DNA from: Burkholderiaceae bacterium
GTDB taxonomy: Bacteria; Pseudomonadota; Gammaproteobacteria; Burkholderiales; Burkholderiaceae_C
Reading direction: 5' to 3'
Assembly (NCBI GenBank): GCA_913776825.1
Contig: CAJYPV010000020.1
Span: 62,001-126,000 of the forward strand
Length of the DNA: 64,000 nt
Shown: positions 45,964 through 54,682 of the stretch, one piece after another
How the letters are laid out: each line of letters starts with the position of its first letter
Numbering within the stretch: the first letter of the stretch is position 1
The notes under the pieces: generated by a model
What the model was told of the DNA's origin: nothing
What the model saw: the letters and a program-made list of their open reading frames with translations, nothing else
The model's database searches: none
Position numbers and translations under genes: made by a program

Positions 45964-46167
45964 TCAGACCGGCACGCGGCGCAGCATTTCCAGACCGACG
46001 TCGCCGTTGGCGACTTCGCGCAGGGCGGTCACGCCCGGCTTGTTCTTCGATTCCAGCTTGGGCGAGTGGCCCTGGCTGAGCATGCGGGCGCGGTAGGTCG
46101 CGGCAAGCACCAGCTGGAAACGATTCGGGATCTTGGTCATGCAGTCTTCGACGGTGATGCGGGCCAT
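45964..46167 (-). CDS. rpoZ: DNA-directed RNA polymerase subunit omega
   Basis: 67 residues. [28 protein letters not shown] is the conserved omega N-terminus. The C-terminal part ([21 protein letters not shown]) is typical of betaproteobacterial omega. It helps assemble RNA polymerase and forms part of the ppGpp site. It follows gmk by 16 bases. Confidence 0.96.
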   Translation of the reverse strand: MARITVEDCMTKIPNRFQLVLAATYRARMLSQGHSPKLESKNKPGVTALREVANGDVGLEMLRRVPV

Positions 46168-46183
46168 GCTGATGTCCTGACGG

Positions 46184-46807
46184 TTAGGGAATGAGGTCGA
46201 GGGCGCGGAACACGGCGGACCGGTTGCGGCTCTGGGTCGCGTATTTTAGCCGTTGTGCCTGCACGATGGCTTTCAGGTCGAACAAGGCGGTGTCGAACAG
46301 TGCATTGATCACCACGAAATCGAAATGCCGGGCCTGCGCGACTTCATGACGCGCGTTTTCCATGCGCTTGGCGATGACCGCCGGCTCGGTGTCGCCGCGG
46401 CGGATCAGCCGCTCGCGCAGCTCATCCCAACTGGGCGGCAGGATGAAGATCAGCACCGCATGCGGGAACAGCTTCTTGATCTGCAGCGCGCCTTGATAGT
46501 CGATCTCCAGCACCACGTCTTCGCCATGGGCGATGCGCTGCTCGATCGCGACGCGCGAGGTGCCGTACAGATTGCCATGCACCTCCGCCCATTCAAAGAA
46601 GTCGCCGTGGGCGATCTTCGCGCGGAACTCGTCCGGCGTGATGAACAGGTACTCGCGGCCGTGCTGCTCCTGGCCGCGGGGGGCGCGGGAGGTGTGGGAG
46701 ACGGAGACGCTCAGCTTGGCGTCCACCTCCAGCAGCGCCTTGACCAGGCTGGATTTGCCGGCCCCGCTCGGGGCGGCCACAACGAAAAGATTGCCGGGGT
46801 ATTCCAT
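46184..46807 (-). CDS. gmk: Guanylate kinase
   Basis: 207 residues. P-loop APSGAGKSS (12-20), guanylate kinase signature [21 protein letters not shown], and [14 protein letters not shown] with [15 protein letters not shown]. It phosphorylates GMP to GDP. It heads the gmk-rpoZ transcript; a TAAAAT box lies 6 bases before the ATG. Confidence 0.96.
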   Translation of the reverse strand: MEYPGNLFVVAAPSGAGKSSLVKALLEVDAKLSVSVSHTSRAPRGQEQHGREYLFITPDEFRAKIAHGDFFEWAEVHGNLYGTSRVAIEQRIAHGEDVVLEIDYQGALQIKKLFPHAVLIFILPPSWDELRERLIRRGDTEPAVIAKRMENARHEVAQARHFDFVVINALFDTALFDLKAIVQAQRLKYATQSRNRSAVFRALDLIP

Positions 46808-46813
46808 CGCGTG

Positions 46814-46819
46814 ATTTTA
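46814..46819 (-). promoter_or_regulatory. Putative -10 box close to the gmk start
   Basis: TAAAAT on the minus strand, 6 bases before ATG 46807, with no Shine-Dalgarno in between. Confidence 0.45.
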
Positions 46820-46915
46820 GAAGCAGGGCAGCACCGGGCCGACGCCAAGGCGGCGCACAAGTTCACGACGGTGCGCCCGGATGCGGCCTGAACGCAGAGG
46901 CCGGTGAGGAGCAGG

Positions 46916-46943
46916 GCGATGAACAGCGTGAGGCGTTCATCGC
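46916..46943 (-). other. Stem-loop downstream of yicC
   Basis: GCGATGAAC-GCCTCACGCT-GTTCATCGC, a perfect 9-bp stem 12 bases after the yicC stop. There is no T run after it, so it may act in mRNA stability or factor-dependent termination. Confidence 0.4.
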
Positions 46944-46954
46944 CGCAGGCCGCG

Positions 46955-47872
46955 TCACTCGATGTTCTGCACTTGCTCGCGCAGTTGTTCGATCGCCACC
47001 TTCATCTCCACCGAGATATTGGTCAGCTCGATCGCCACCGCCTTGGAGCCCAAAGTGTTGGCTTCGCGATGTAACTCCTGCATCAAGAAGTCGAGCCGCT
47101 TGCCGATCTCGCCGCCCTTTTTCAGCAGGCGTTCGACTTCATCCAGATGCGAACGCAGGCGGGTCAACTCTTCCGCGACGTCGATGCGCAAGGCATAGGC
47201 GGCGGCCTCATTCACCGCCCGTTCCTGCAGCGATTGCTCGGAGATGGACTGGGTGGCGCCGGTGGCCGTCAAGGCTTCCTGCCAGCGTTCGAGAAAACGC
47301 TCGCGCTGGCGCTGCACCGCGGCGGGAATCAGCGGCTCGGCTTGCTGGGCCAGATCACGCAAGGTGGCCACGCGCTGCTTGAGCATCGTGACCAGTTTGG
47401 CGCCCTCACGCGCGCGGGCTTCCAGGAAGCCCTCGATGCAGCGGCGGGCCGCATCCATCACGGTTTCGTCCGCCGCGGAGGCGCCGCCCGCACCGCTCTT
47501 GCACCACTGCAGCGCCTCTTGCACCGTGAGCCCCTGGGCCTTCGGCAACCAGGCCTGCACCTGCGATTCCAGGCGCGACAAGCGGTTCAACAAATCCGGT
47601 TGCGGATTGGGCAGCGAGGTGTCGGTGTCGCGCTGCAGGTTGATGCGCAATTCCATCTTCCCGCGCTTGACCTGGCCGGAGATCAATTCGCGCAACGCGG
47701 GCTCCAACGAACGCAGCTCATCCGGCATGCGGAAGCTGAGGTCGAGGAAGCGTCCGTTTACCGAACGAGCTTCGACGGTGACGCCAACGGCGCTACCCAA
47801 GTTAGGGGTTTCGCCTGTGTGTGTAGGTAGTGCCGTGGCGCTGGCATAACCTGTCATGCTGTAAACTGGCAT
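46955..47872 (-). CDS. yicC: YicC/YloC family endoribonuclease
   Basis: 305 residues. It opens MPVYSMTGYASA, the YicC start, and has EARSVNGRFLDLSFRMPDELR, KRGKMELRIN, and the C-terminal GKRLDFLMQELHREANTLGSKA with the conserved acidic and His residues. Members are reported to be endoribonucleases involved in small-RNA turnover. It is adjacent to gmk on the same strand and divergent from the kinase gene with 31 bases between the starts. Confidence 0.94.
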   Translation of the reverse strand: MPVYSMTGYASATALPTHTGETPNLGSAVGVTVEARSVNGRFLDLSFRMPDELRSLEPALRELISGQVKRGKMELRINLQRDTDTSLPNPQPDLLNRLSRLESQVQAWLPKAQGLTVQEALQWCKSGAGGASAADETVMDAARRCIEGFLEARAREGAKLVTMLKQRVATLRDLAQQAEPLIPAAVQRQRERFLERWQEALTATGATQSISEQSLQERAVNEAAAYALRIDVAEELTRLRSHLDEVERLLKKGGEIGKRLDFLMQELHREANTLGSKAVAIELTNISVEMKVAIEQLREQVQNIE

Positions 47873-47903
47873 CAGCTATCGGTAGAGAAATCGAACCGCG
47901 ATT

Positions 47904-48872
47904 ATGTCAAAGCCGAAACCGGCGCCCCTGCCCGCAGGCACGGTGGTGGGTGGATATCAGATCATCAAGAAGTTGGCTGCGGGCGGATTCGGCGTTGTGT
48001 ATTTGGCCGAGGACCCCGACCATCACTTGGTGGCGCTGAAGGAATATCTCCCGTCATCACTGGCCGAAAGATCCCCCGGCGAGCTCACGCCCCGCGTGAA
48101 GCCCGAGAAACAGCCCCTCTATCGACTGGGCTTGCGCAGCTTTTTCGAAGAAGGCCGCTCGCTCGCGCAAATTTCGCATCCGAGCGTCGTCTCGGTGCTG
48201 AATTTCCTCCGGGAAAACGAGACCGTCTATATGGTCATGAATTACCTGCAAGGCGACACCTTGCAGGATTTCATCGTGACCGCACGCGACTTGAAGCGGG
48301 ACAAGGTCTTTCGTGAATCCACCATCCGGTCGCTGTTCGACGAGATCCTGAAGGGTCTGCGCATCGTGCATCAGCACAAGATGCTGCACCTGGACATCAA
48401 GCCGGCCAACATCTTCATCACCAACGACAACAAGGCCGTGCTGCTGGATTTCGGCGCGGCCCGCGAAGTGCTGTCCAAAGAGGGCAACTTCATCCGGCCG
48501 ATGTACACCCCGGGCTTTGCCGCGCCGGAGATGTACCGCCGCGACGGCTCGTTGGGCCCGTGGACCGACATCTATGCGATCGGCGCCTGCATCTACGCCT
48601 GCATGCAGGGCTATCCGCCCAACGATGCGCCGCAGCGCCTTGAGAAGGACCGCCTGGGCCTGAGCCTGTCGCGACTGCGCAATGTCTATTCCGACAACCT
48701 GCTGGAAGTGACCGAGTGGTGCATGTCGCTCGATCCGCTGACGCGTCCGCAAAGCGTGTTCGCGCTGCAGAAGGAACTGTCTCGCGAGACCGAGCGCCGC
48801 TACACGAAGCTGAGCTTCAGTGAGCGCCTGAAGCTGCAGCTGGAGAACCTGAAGACCGGAGCCAAGGCGTGA
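47904..48872 (+). CDS. Serine/threonine protein kinase paired with a PP2C phosphatase
   Basis: 322 residues, kinase domain only. Glycine loop LAAGGFGVVY (25-33), ALK lysine at 46, catalytic loop HLDIKPANIF (162-171) where the usual HRD arginine is Leu, DFGAAR (182-187), and activation segment ending YTPGFAAPEMY. The HLD form lacks the Arg that normally couples to activation-loop phosphorylation, so the kinase may be constitutively competent. There is no membrane segment or sensor domain. The stop overlaps the GTG start of the PP2C gene (GTGA), indicating a coupled kinase-phosphatase pair. Confidence 0.92.
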   Translation: MSKPKPAPLPAGTVVGGYQIIKKLAAGGFGVVYLAEDPDHHLVALKEYLPSSLAERSPGELTPRVKPEKQPLYRLGLRSFFEEGRSLAQISHPSVVSVLNFLRENETVYMVMNYLQGDTLQDFIVTARDLKRDKVFRESTIRSLFDEILKGLRIVHQHKMLHLDIKPANIFITNDNKAVLLDFGAAREVLSKEGNFIRPMYTPGFAAPEMYRRDGSLGPWTDIYAIGACIYACMQGYPPNDAPQRLEKDRLGLSLSRLRNVYSDNLLEVTEWCMSLDPLTRPQSVFALQKELSRETERRYTKLSFSERLKLQLENLKTGAKA

Positions 48873-49768
48873 GGTTTTCTGTTTACCAGGTGAGCCGCCG
48901 TGGTGGGCGCGAGAAGAACGAAGACCGCATGGGGTATTGCTATACCCGCGAGGCCGGTCTGTTCGCGCTGGCCGATGGCATGGGCGGGCATCCCGATGGG
49001 GAAGTCGCTGCCCAGATGGCGCTGCAGAACGTGGCGGCGCTGTTCCAGCGCGATGCCGAGCCCGTGCTGCCGCATCCGCAGCAATTCCTCGAGACCGCGG
49101 TGTTGCTGGCGCATCAGCAACTGCTCGCCTATGCGGCCGAGCGCGGCATGAGCGACACGCCGCGCACGACCATCGTCGTGGCGGTGATGCAGCAGGGCCA
49201 GCTGTGGTGGGCCCATTGCGGTGATTCGCGCATGTACCTCACGCGGGACACCGAGCTGATCGCCCGCACCCGCGACCATTCCTACAGCGAGCTGCAGGAA
49301 GCGCTCGGCCGCCACGCGGCCGGTGCCGAGCGGTTCAACCGCCATGTGCTGTTCACCTGCCTGGGCAGCCCGGGCAAGCCGATGATCGATGTGAACGGTC
49401 CGCTGCTGCTGCAGAACGGCGACCGTCTGCTGCTGTGCTCTGACGGCTTGTGGAGTTCGGTCAGCGATGTGGACATCGTCCGCCATCTGACCGAGAGCCG
49501 CACCGTCGGCGATGCGGTGCCTGAATTGGTCGAGCAGGCCCTGCGCCAGGCCGGCGCGCGCAGCGACAATGTCACGGCGCTGGCCGCCGAATGGGAAGGC
49601 GAGGGCGACGCCCCCGATTCCATTTCGACGCAGAACCTGGAAGACCAGGGTTTCGCCTCCACCATTCAGGGGGCCGGCCAGGAAACCCTGGACGACGCCG
49701 AGATCGACAGCGCGGTGCGCGAGATCCAGGAAGCGATTCGTCGCGCCGGCAAGAACCCTCCCCGCTGA
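48869..49768 (+). CDS. PP2C-family serine/threonine phosphatase
   Basis: 299 residues, GTG start. Metal-binding and catalytic motifs: REKNEDR (14-20), LADGMGGH (34-41), [19 protein letters not shown], and SDNVTALA. It is metal-dependent (Mn/Mg) and expected to reverse phosphorylation by the kinase immediately upstream. The C-terminal ~50 residues ([17 protein letters not shown] onward) are an acidic extension after the phosphatase fold. It lies 13 bases before rph. Confidence 0.93.
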   Translation: MRFSVYQVSRRGGREKNEDRMGYCYTREAGLFALADGMGGHPDGEVAAQMALQNVAALFQRDAEPVLPHPQQFLETAVLLAHQQLLAYAAERGMSDTPRTTIVVAVMQQGQLWWAHCGDSRMYLTRDTELIARTRDHSYSELQEALGRHAAGAERFNRHVLFTCLGSPGKPMIDVNGPLLLQNGDRLLLCSDGLWSSVSDVDIVRHLTESRTVGDAVPELVEQALRQAGARSDNVTALAAEWEGEGDAPDSISTQNLEDQGFASTIQGAGQETLDDAEIDSAVREIQEAIRRAGKNPPR

Positions 49769-49781
49769 AGGACCCTCTCTC

Positions 49782-50513
49782 ATGACTTCCATCGCCAGCC
49801 GCCCCTCGGGGCGCGCGGCGGACGCCTTGCGTCCGGTGCGCATCACCCGCCATTACACCCGCCATGCTGAAGGCGCGGTCCTGATCGAGTTCGGCGACAC
49901 CAAGGTGCTGTGCACCGCGTCGGTCGAAGAAAAGGTGCCGCCGCACAAGAAGGGCAGCGGCGAAGGCTGGGTCACCGCCGAATACGGCATGCTGCCGCGC
50001 GCCACCCACACCCGCAGCGACCGCGAAGCCGCGCGCGGCAAGCAGAACGGCCGCACGCAGGAAATCCAGCGCCTGATCGGCCGCTCCATGCGCGCGGTGT
50101 TTGACCTGCGCAAGCTGGGCGAGCGCACCATCCAGCTCGATTGCGACGTGATCCAGGCCGATGGCGGCACCCGCACTGCTGCCATCACCGGCGCCTATGT
50201 CGCGGCGCAGGACGCGGTGAACTGGCTGCTGGCGCAGGGCAAGATCGCCGAATCGCCGCTGATCGACGCGGTGGCGGCAATCTCGGTCGGCATCAAGGAC
50301 GGCGTCGCGCTGCTGGACCTGGAATACGTCGAGGACTCCGCCTGCGACACCGACATGAATGTGGTCATGACCGGCGCCGGCCACTTCGTGGAGCTGCAGG
50401 GCACCGCCGAAGGCGTGGCCTTCACCCGGGCCGAAGTGGACGTGCTGCTGAACCTGGCGGAAAAGGGCATCCGCGAGCTGCAGCAAGCCCAGCGCCAGGC
50501 GCTCGGCCTCTGA
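49782..50513 (+). CDS. rph: Ribonuclease PH
   Basis: 243 residues from ATG 49782. Motifs: [68 protein letters not shown], and [20 protein letters not shown]. It trims tRNA 3' ends by phosphorolysis and lacks the frameshift that inactivates some E. coli K-12 alleles. It is followed by rdgB and hemW, a common order in proteobacteria. Confidence 0.96.
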   Translation: MTSIASRPSGRAADALRPVRITRHYTRHAEGAVLIEFGDTKVLCTASVEEKVPPHKKGSGEGWVTAEYGMLPRATHTRSDREAARGKQNGRTQEIQRLIGRSMRAVFDLRKLGERTIQLDCDVIQADGGTRTAAITGAYVAAQDAVNWLLAQGKIAESPLIDAVAAISVGIKDGVALLDLEYVEDSACDTDMNVVMTGAGHFVELQGTAEGVAFTRAEVDVLLNLAEKGIRELQQAQRQALGL

Positions 50514-50577
50514 TCGACACCGGTCTCAACCGGTTGCATCGGTGGGCCCGTCGGGCCGCCGATGCGTGGAGCATGCG

Positions 50578-51183
50578 ATGAAATTGGTCCTGGCCTCCAA
50601 CAATGCCAAGAAGCTGAAGGAGCTGCAGGCGCTGTTTCTGCCCGTCGGGCTGGAACTGGTGACCCAAGGCAGCCTGGGCATTCCGGAAGCGGAAGAGCCC
50701 TTCCACACCTTCGTCGAGAACGCGCTGACCAAGGCGCGCCACGCCGCCCGCGAAAGCGGCCTGCCGGCGCTGGCCGACGATTCAGGCCTGGCGGTCGATG
50801 CGCTTGGTGGCGCGCCCGGTGTGCTGTCGGCGCGCTACGCCACGCTGTTCGGACGCGAGAAAAGCGACGCGGAAAACAACCGCGTGCTGCTCGAGAAGAT
50901 GGCTGATCTGAGCGATCGCCGCGCACGCTTCGTCTGCGCCTTGGTGGCGGTGCGATCGGCCGATGATCCCGAGCCGTTGATCGCGATGGGGCGCTGGCAT
51001 GGCGAGATCCTGCGCACGGCCAGCGGTGAGGGCGGCTTCGGCTACGACCCGCTGATGTTCATTCCAGCGCTGGACCGCAGCGTCGCGGCGCTCAGTGTCG
51101 AAGACAAGAACCGCCTGAGCCACCGCGCACTGGCGTCTCAGGACCTGCTGCAACAGATGCGCGAGAGCTGGCACCTTGGCTGA
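50578..51183 (+). CDS. rdgB: Non-canonical purine NTP pyrophosphatase (RdgB/HAM1)
   Basis: 201 residues from ATG 50578. [17 protein letters not shown] at the start, [49 protein letters not shown] and [10 protein letters not shown] are family signatures. It hydrolyses ITP, dITP and XTP to keep them out of DNA and RNA. It overlaps or abuts hemW. Confidence 0.95.
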   Translation: MKLVLASNNAKKLKELQALFLPVGLELVTQGSLGIPEAEEPFHTFVENALTKARHAARESGLPALADDSGLAVDALGGAPGVLSARYATLFGREKSDAENNRVLLEKMADLSDRRARFVCALVAVRSADDPEPLIAMGRWHGEILRTASGEGGFGYDPLMFIPALDRSVAALSVEDKNRLSHRALASQDLLQQMRESWHLG

Positions 51184-51193
51184 CATCATCCGC

Positions 51194-52378
51194 ATGATGC
51201 GTCCGGGCACGCTGAGCCTGTCCGCGCTGCCGCCGTTGTCGCTGTATGTGCACCTGCCGTGGTGCCTGCAGAAGTGCCCGTACTGCGATTTCAATTCGCA
51301 TGAGTTCCGGTCCGGCCGCGAATTGGACCTCGCCACCGGCAGCGCCTATCTGGCCGCGCTGCGGGCCGACCTCGAGGCCGCGCTGCCGTTGATCTGGGGC
51401 CGGTCGATCGTGTCGGTCTTCATTGGCGGTGGCACGCCCAGCCTGTTCCCGCCGGAGCAGATCGCCGAGCTCATCTCGGACCTGCGCGCTCGCCTGCCGA
51501 TGGAGCCGGGCTGCGAGATCACGATGGAAGCCAACCCCGGCACCTTCGAGCGCGAACGCTTTGCCGGCTTCGCGCAGGCCGGTGTGACGCGGCTGTCGAT
51601 CGGCGTGCAGAGCTTCGATGATGCGCAGCTCAAGACGCTGGGTCGGGTGCACAATAGCGCTCAGGCCCGCGCGGCGATCGAGGAAGCGTCCCGCGCCTTC
51701 CAGACCTTCAACATCGACCTGATGTATGCGCTGCCGGGTCAGGACCTGGCCGCCCTCGCGAAGGACCTCGATCAGGCCTTGGCGTTCCAGCCGCCGCATC
51801 TGTCGGTCTATCACCTGACGATCGAGCCCAACACCCGCTTTGCCAACAGCCCGCCCGAGCATCTGCCGAATCCGGACCTGGCCAGCGAGATGCTGGACCT
51901 CATCACCGCGCGCACCGGCGCGCAAGGTCTGTCGCGCTACGAGGTCTCCGCCTATGCGCGCGAGGGCCATCGATGCGCGCATAACCTGAACTATTGGCAG
52001 TTCGGCGACTACCTCGGCATCGGCGCCGGCGCGCACACCAAGCTCAGCTTCGCCCATCGCGTGCTGCGGCAGGTGCGCTGGCGCGATCCCGCCACGTTCA
52101 TGACCAAGGCGGCGGAAGGCCAGGCGGTCTCGAACGAGAACGAGGTCAGCCGCGCGGAGCTGCCCTTTGAGTTCATGCTCAATGCGCTGCGGCTGCGCGA
52201 GGGCGTGCCGATGCAGAGCTTCCTGGAACGCACCGGTCTGCCGCCGTCGTCGATTGCGACGGCGATGGCCCAAGGTCGGGCGAAGGGGTTGCTGGAACAG
52301 GATCCCGCCGTGATCCGGGCGACGCCGCTCGGTTTCGATTTCCTCAGCGACTTGCAGGCCTTGTTCCTGTCGGCATGA
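51194..52378 (+). CDS. hemW: Radical SAM heme chaperone HemW
   Basis: 394 residues from ATG 51194; ATG 51197 and an overlapping TTG at 51176 are alternatives. The radical-SAM cluster motif is CLQKCPYCDF after LYVHLPW. GGGTPSLFPPEQ, EANPGTFE, GVQSFDDAQLKTLGRVH and NIDLMYALPGQ follow, and the HemW C-terminal domain contains YWQFGDYLGIGAGAHTK. It was formerly called coproporphyrinogen III oxidase-like; characterised HemW proteins bind and deliver heme. Its last 35 bases overlap the convergent LysR gene. Confidence 0.93.
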   Translation: MMRPGTLSLSALPPLSLYVHLPWCLQKCPYCDFNSHEFRSGRELDLATGSAYLAALRADLEAALPLIWGRSIVSVFIGGGTPSLFPPEQIAELISDLRARLPMEPGCEITMEANPGTFERERFAGFAQAGVTRLSIGVQSFDDAQLKTLGRVHNSAQARAAIEEASRAFQTFNIDLMYALPGQDLAALAKDLDQALAFQPPHLSVYHLTIEPNTRFANSPPEHLPNPDLASEMLDLITARTGAQGLSRYEVSAYAREGHRCAHNLNYWQFGDYLGIGAGAHTKLSFAHRVLRQVRWRDPATFMTKAAEGQAVSNENEVSRAELPFEFMLNALRLREGVPMQSFLERTGLPPSSIATAMAQGRAKGLLEQDPAVIRATPLGFDFLSDLQALFLSA

Positions 52379-53315
52379 GCGGCGCGATCTGCGGGCTCAG
52401 GCAGGTGTGAGCGCCGTCCAGTTCCGCGCGTGAGCAGGCCATTTCGTCGCGCAGCCAGGCGATGAAGTCGACCAGTGCCGGCAGCTCCCGCAACGCGGGC
52501 GGGTAGACGATCTGATAGCGCTGCGGTTCCTGCTGCACGGCCTGACGTGGGGCCACCCGCACCAGCCGGCCATCCATCAAGGCATCGGCTGCCAGCAGCT
52601 CGCGGGTCAGGCCGATGCCCATGCCTTGCTCGGCCGCCTGCAGCAGCAGGCCGGCATCGTTGAAGGTGGCCATCGGCACCACGTTGCACCGCAACCCCGC
52701 GCCTTCGAACCAGGCGGCCCATTGGCCGGCGTCGCCCAGCAGCGGATGCTGCGCCAGCGCGGCCAGCGGCTGCCCGATGACTTGATGTGCCAGGGCGGGC
52801 GCGGCGACCGGCAGCATCGTGGAATCGAACAGCGGCTCGGCGATCAAGCCGGGCCAGGGACCTTGGCCTTGGCGCAAGGCCAGATCGAAGCCCTCCCGCT
52901 CCAGATCGACCACGCGCTGTGAGGCGTCGATCTCCAGCGCCACTTCCGGATGCAGCGCATGCCAGCGCCCCAATCGCGGCATCAGCCAGCGCTGGGCAAA
53001 CGACGGCAGCACGGTGATGCGCAGACTTCGTTGCTCGGAGCCATGGGCGGCGGTCGCGGTGCGCAAGGCCTGGTCCAGCTCCACATAAGCCCGTTCCACA
53101 CCCCGCAGCAAGGCCTGCCCCGCCGCGTTCAACACCACGCGGCGGCCCTGGCGAGCGAACACCGGAAAGCCCAGCTGGACTTCCAGCGCGCGGATTTGCT
53201 GGCTCACCGCGCTGTGCGTCAGGTGCAGTTGCTCGGCGGCGGCACGCAGGTTCTCGGTCACCGCGGCGGCGCGGAAAGCCGCCAGGTATTGGAGGGGCAG
53301 ACGAGGCAGGCGCAT
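52344..53315 (-). CDS. LysR-family transcriptional regulator (GcvA-like)
   Basis: 323 residues from ATG 53315. The N-terminal winged helix-turn-helix is RLPLQYLAAFRAAAVTENLR, then LHLTHSAVSQQIRALEVQLG and FARQGRRVVLNAAGQALL. The substrate-binding domain follows, with SLRITVLPSFAQRWLMPRLG and DLALRQGQGPWPGL, a pattern of the GcvA-like subgroup. No divergently transcribed target gene is evident: the next upstream gene is a small unknown on the plus strand. The 3' end overlaps hemW by 35 bases, tail to tail. Confidence 0.92.
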   Translation of the reverse strand: MRLPRLPLQYLAAFRAAAVTENLRAAAEQLHLTHSAVSQQIRALEVQLGFPVFARQGRRVVLNAAGQALLRGVERAYVELDQALRTATAAHGSEQRSLRITVLPSFAQRWLMPRLGRWHALHPEVALEIDASQRVVDLEREGFDLALRQGQGPWPGLIAEPLFDSTMLPVAAPALAHQVIGQPLAALAQHPLLGDAGQWAAWFEGAGLRCNVVPMATFNDAGLLLQAAEQGMGIGLTRELLAADALMDGRLVRVAPRQAVQQEPQRYQIVYPPALRELPALVDFIAWLRDEMACSRAELDGAHTCLSPQIAPLMPTGTRPASR

Positions 53316-53606
53316 GGCGACGTGTGTGGCGGGCGGTGATGGGCGACGAACGCTGACGGTGACGTCATCGACGGCGCCGATCACGGTCAAGGTGAGGGGA
53401 CGCTGAAGCCAGACCATTCCTGCTGCTGGAAAGTTTGGCTACACGATCGCGTGAGGATAAAGCGTTTGGAGCGCGCGCGCTGGCTATCTAGCATGACCAG
53501 CATGTCGACATGTCGCACGCCTCTCGCCGCAGTCTCTTGGGATCGCGGCGTCCTCATCCCAACGCTTTTGGTCGCCGTGCTGTGGCGACTCACAGGAGGA
53601 TCGGCC

Positions 53607-54086
53607 ATGAATGAGCCCGACCTGTCGCCGGCTCCCTTGCCGTGTTCAGGCCATCATCTGCCGCGTCCGGCCCTGACCGGCCGCGTGGTGCTGATCTTGT
53701 CGATCCTGATGATCACGCTCGCGCTGGGCAGCTCCGCATGGGCTTTCAGCGACCACAACGCCGAACAGCGCGAAGCGGCGCTGCAACGAGGCGAGCGGAT
53801 GAGCGCCTCATCCACGGCCGCTGCCCAATTGGCCAGCGGCAGCGCCAATCTCCCGGGCGCCTCGGCCACGGTGGCCACGCCCGTTGAACGGCCGACCTCG
53901 GCCGTCGCCTCCAACGACGTCCGCGACGACCTCGCATCGAGGCTGGCCCGCCAGGAGGCCGCCCGGCGTGACGCCGCCAGGCGCTACGCGGCGCTCAGGA
54001 AGGTCCAGGACACCCGTCTGTCCCAACCGGCCGCGTTGCCGGCAGCCCGTCGCACGCCACCGGAAGAGGCCTCACGCCATGACTGA
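53607..54086 (+). CDS. Hypothetical single-pass membrane protein, 159 residues
   Basis: ATG 53607 has a strong AGGAGGA site. One membrane helix (about 26-46, VVLILSILMITLALGSSAWAF) is followed by a long polar, Ala/Arg-rich helical tail (DDLASRLARQEAARRDAARRYAAL). I do not recognise the family. It overlaps the next gene by 8 bases (ATGACTGA), so the two are translationally coupled. Confidence 0.65.
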   Translation: MNEPDLSPAPLPCSGHHLPRPALTGRVVLILSILMITLALGSSAWAFSDHNAEQREAALQRGERMSASSTAAAQLASGSANLPGASATVATPVERPTSAVASNDVRDDLASRLARQEAARRDAARRYAALRKVQDTRLSQPAALPAARRTPPEEASRHD

Positions 54087-54663
54087 TCCCACGCCCATCC
54101 CCCATGCACCCGAGCAGCGCCCTCAGGGGCATTCGCCCGCTGTCGCCGAAGGCCTTCTTGTGAATGCGGCCGGTCGCGCTGGACCCACGGGTCCCGGCGC
54201 TGCGCTTGAGACCGATGCGACCGTTGACGCGTCATCGTCCGACGTGACGTCCGCGCTTCCCGTGCGGTCCGTCACCGATGTGGTCCAGGCTCAACTGGAG
54301 GCCTACAACGCCCATGACGTCGAGGCGCTGCTCGCCTGCTATGCGCCTTCCGCCGCCCAGTGGGAATATCCAGATCGCTTGCTGGCGCAGGGGCATGCGG
54401 CGCTGCGGGAACGCATGGCGGCTCGCTTTGTCGACATGCGACCGCAAGCCACCTTGCTCAACCGCATCGTGCTGGGCTCGGTCGTGATCGACCATGAGCG
54501 CATCCTGAATCAATCATCGGACGGTGCCAGCGTGCGGGAGTTGATCGCCATCTACGAGGTCGATCCCGCCGACCTCACGGCGGTTTCCGCATCTGCAGGT
54601 CCCAATGAAAACGGGCGCATTCGAAGCGCCCGTTTCGTGTTTGGCGAGCCCAGGCCCGCGTGA
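54079..54663 (+). CDS. SnoaL/NTF2-like fold protein
   Basis: 194 residues. About 70 disordered residues (Pro, Ala, Thr-rich) precede an NTF2/SnoaL-like domain: VVQAQLEAYNAHDVEALLACYAP, EYPDRLLAQGHAALRERMAA. The fold serves small-molecule isomerases, cyclases and ligand-binding proteins; the activity here is not predictable. The last ~18 codons contain an inverted repeat that is also a transcription terminator (54608-54637). Confidence 0.75.
   Translation: MTDPTPIPHAPEQRPQGHSPAVAEGLLVNAAGRAGPTGPGAALETDATVDASSSDVTSALPVRSVTDVVQAQLEAYNAHDVEALLACYAPSAAQWEYPDRLLAQGHAALRERMAARFVDMRPQATLLNRIVLGSVVIDHERILNQSSDGASVRELIAIYEVDPADLTAVSASAGPNENGRIRSARFVFGEPRPA
54608..54637. terminator. Bidirectional terminator hairpin inside the 3' end of the SnoaL-like gene
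   Basis: AAAACGGGCGC-ATTCGAA-GCGCCCGTTTCG. On the minus strand the same stem is followed by GTTTTCATT, so it can also end the cheR-cheD-cheB transcript. Confidence 0.7.
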
Positions 54664-54682
54664 GATCGAGGCCTGGTGAAGC

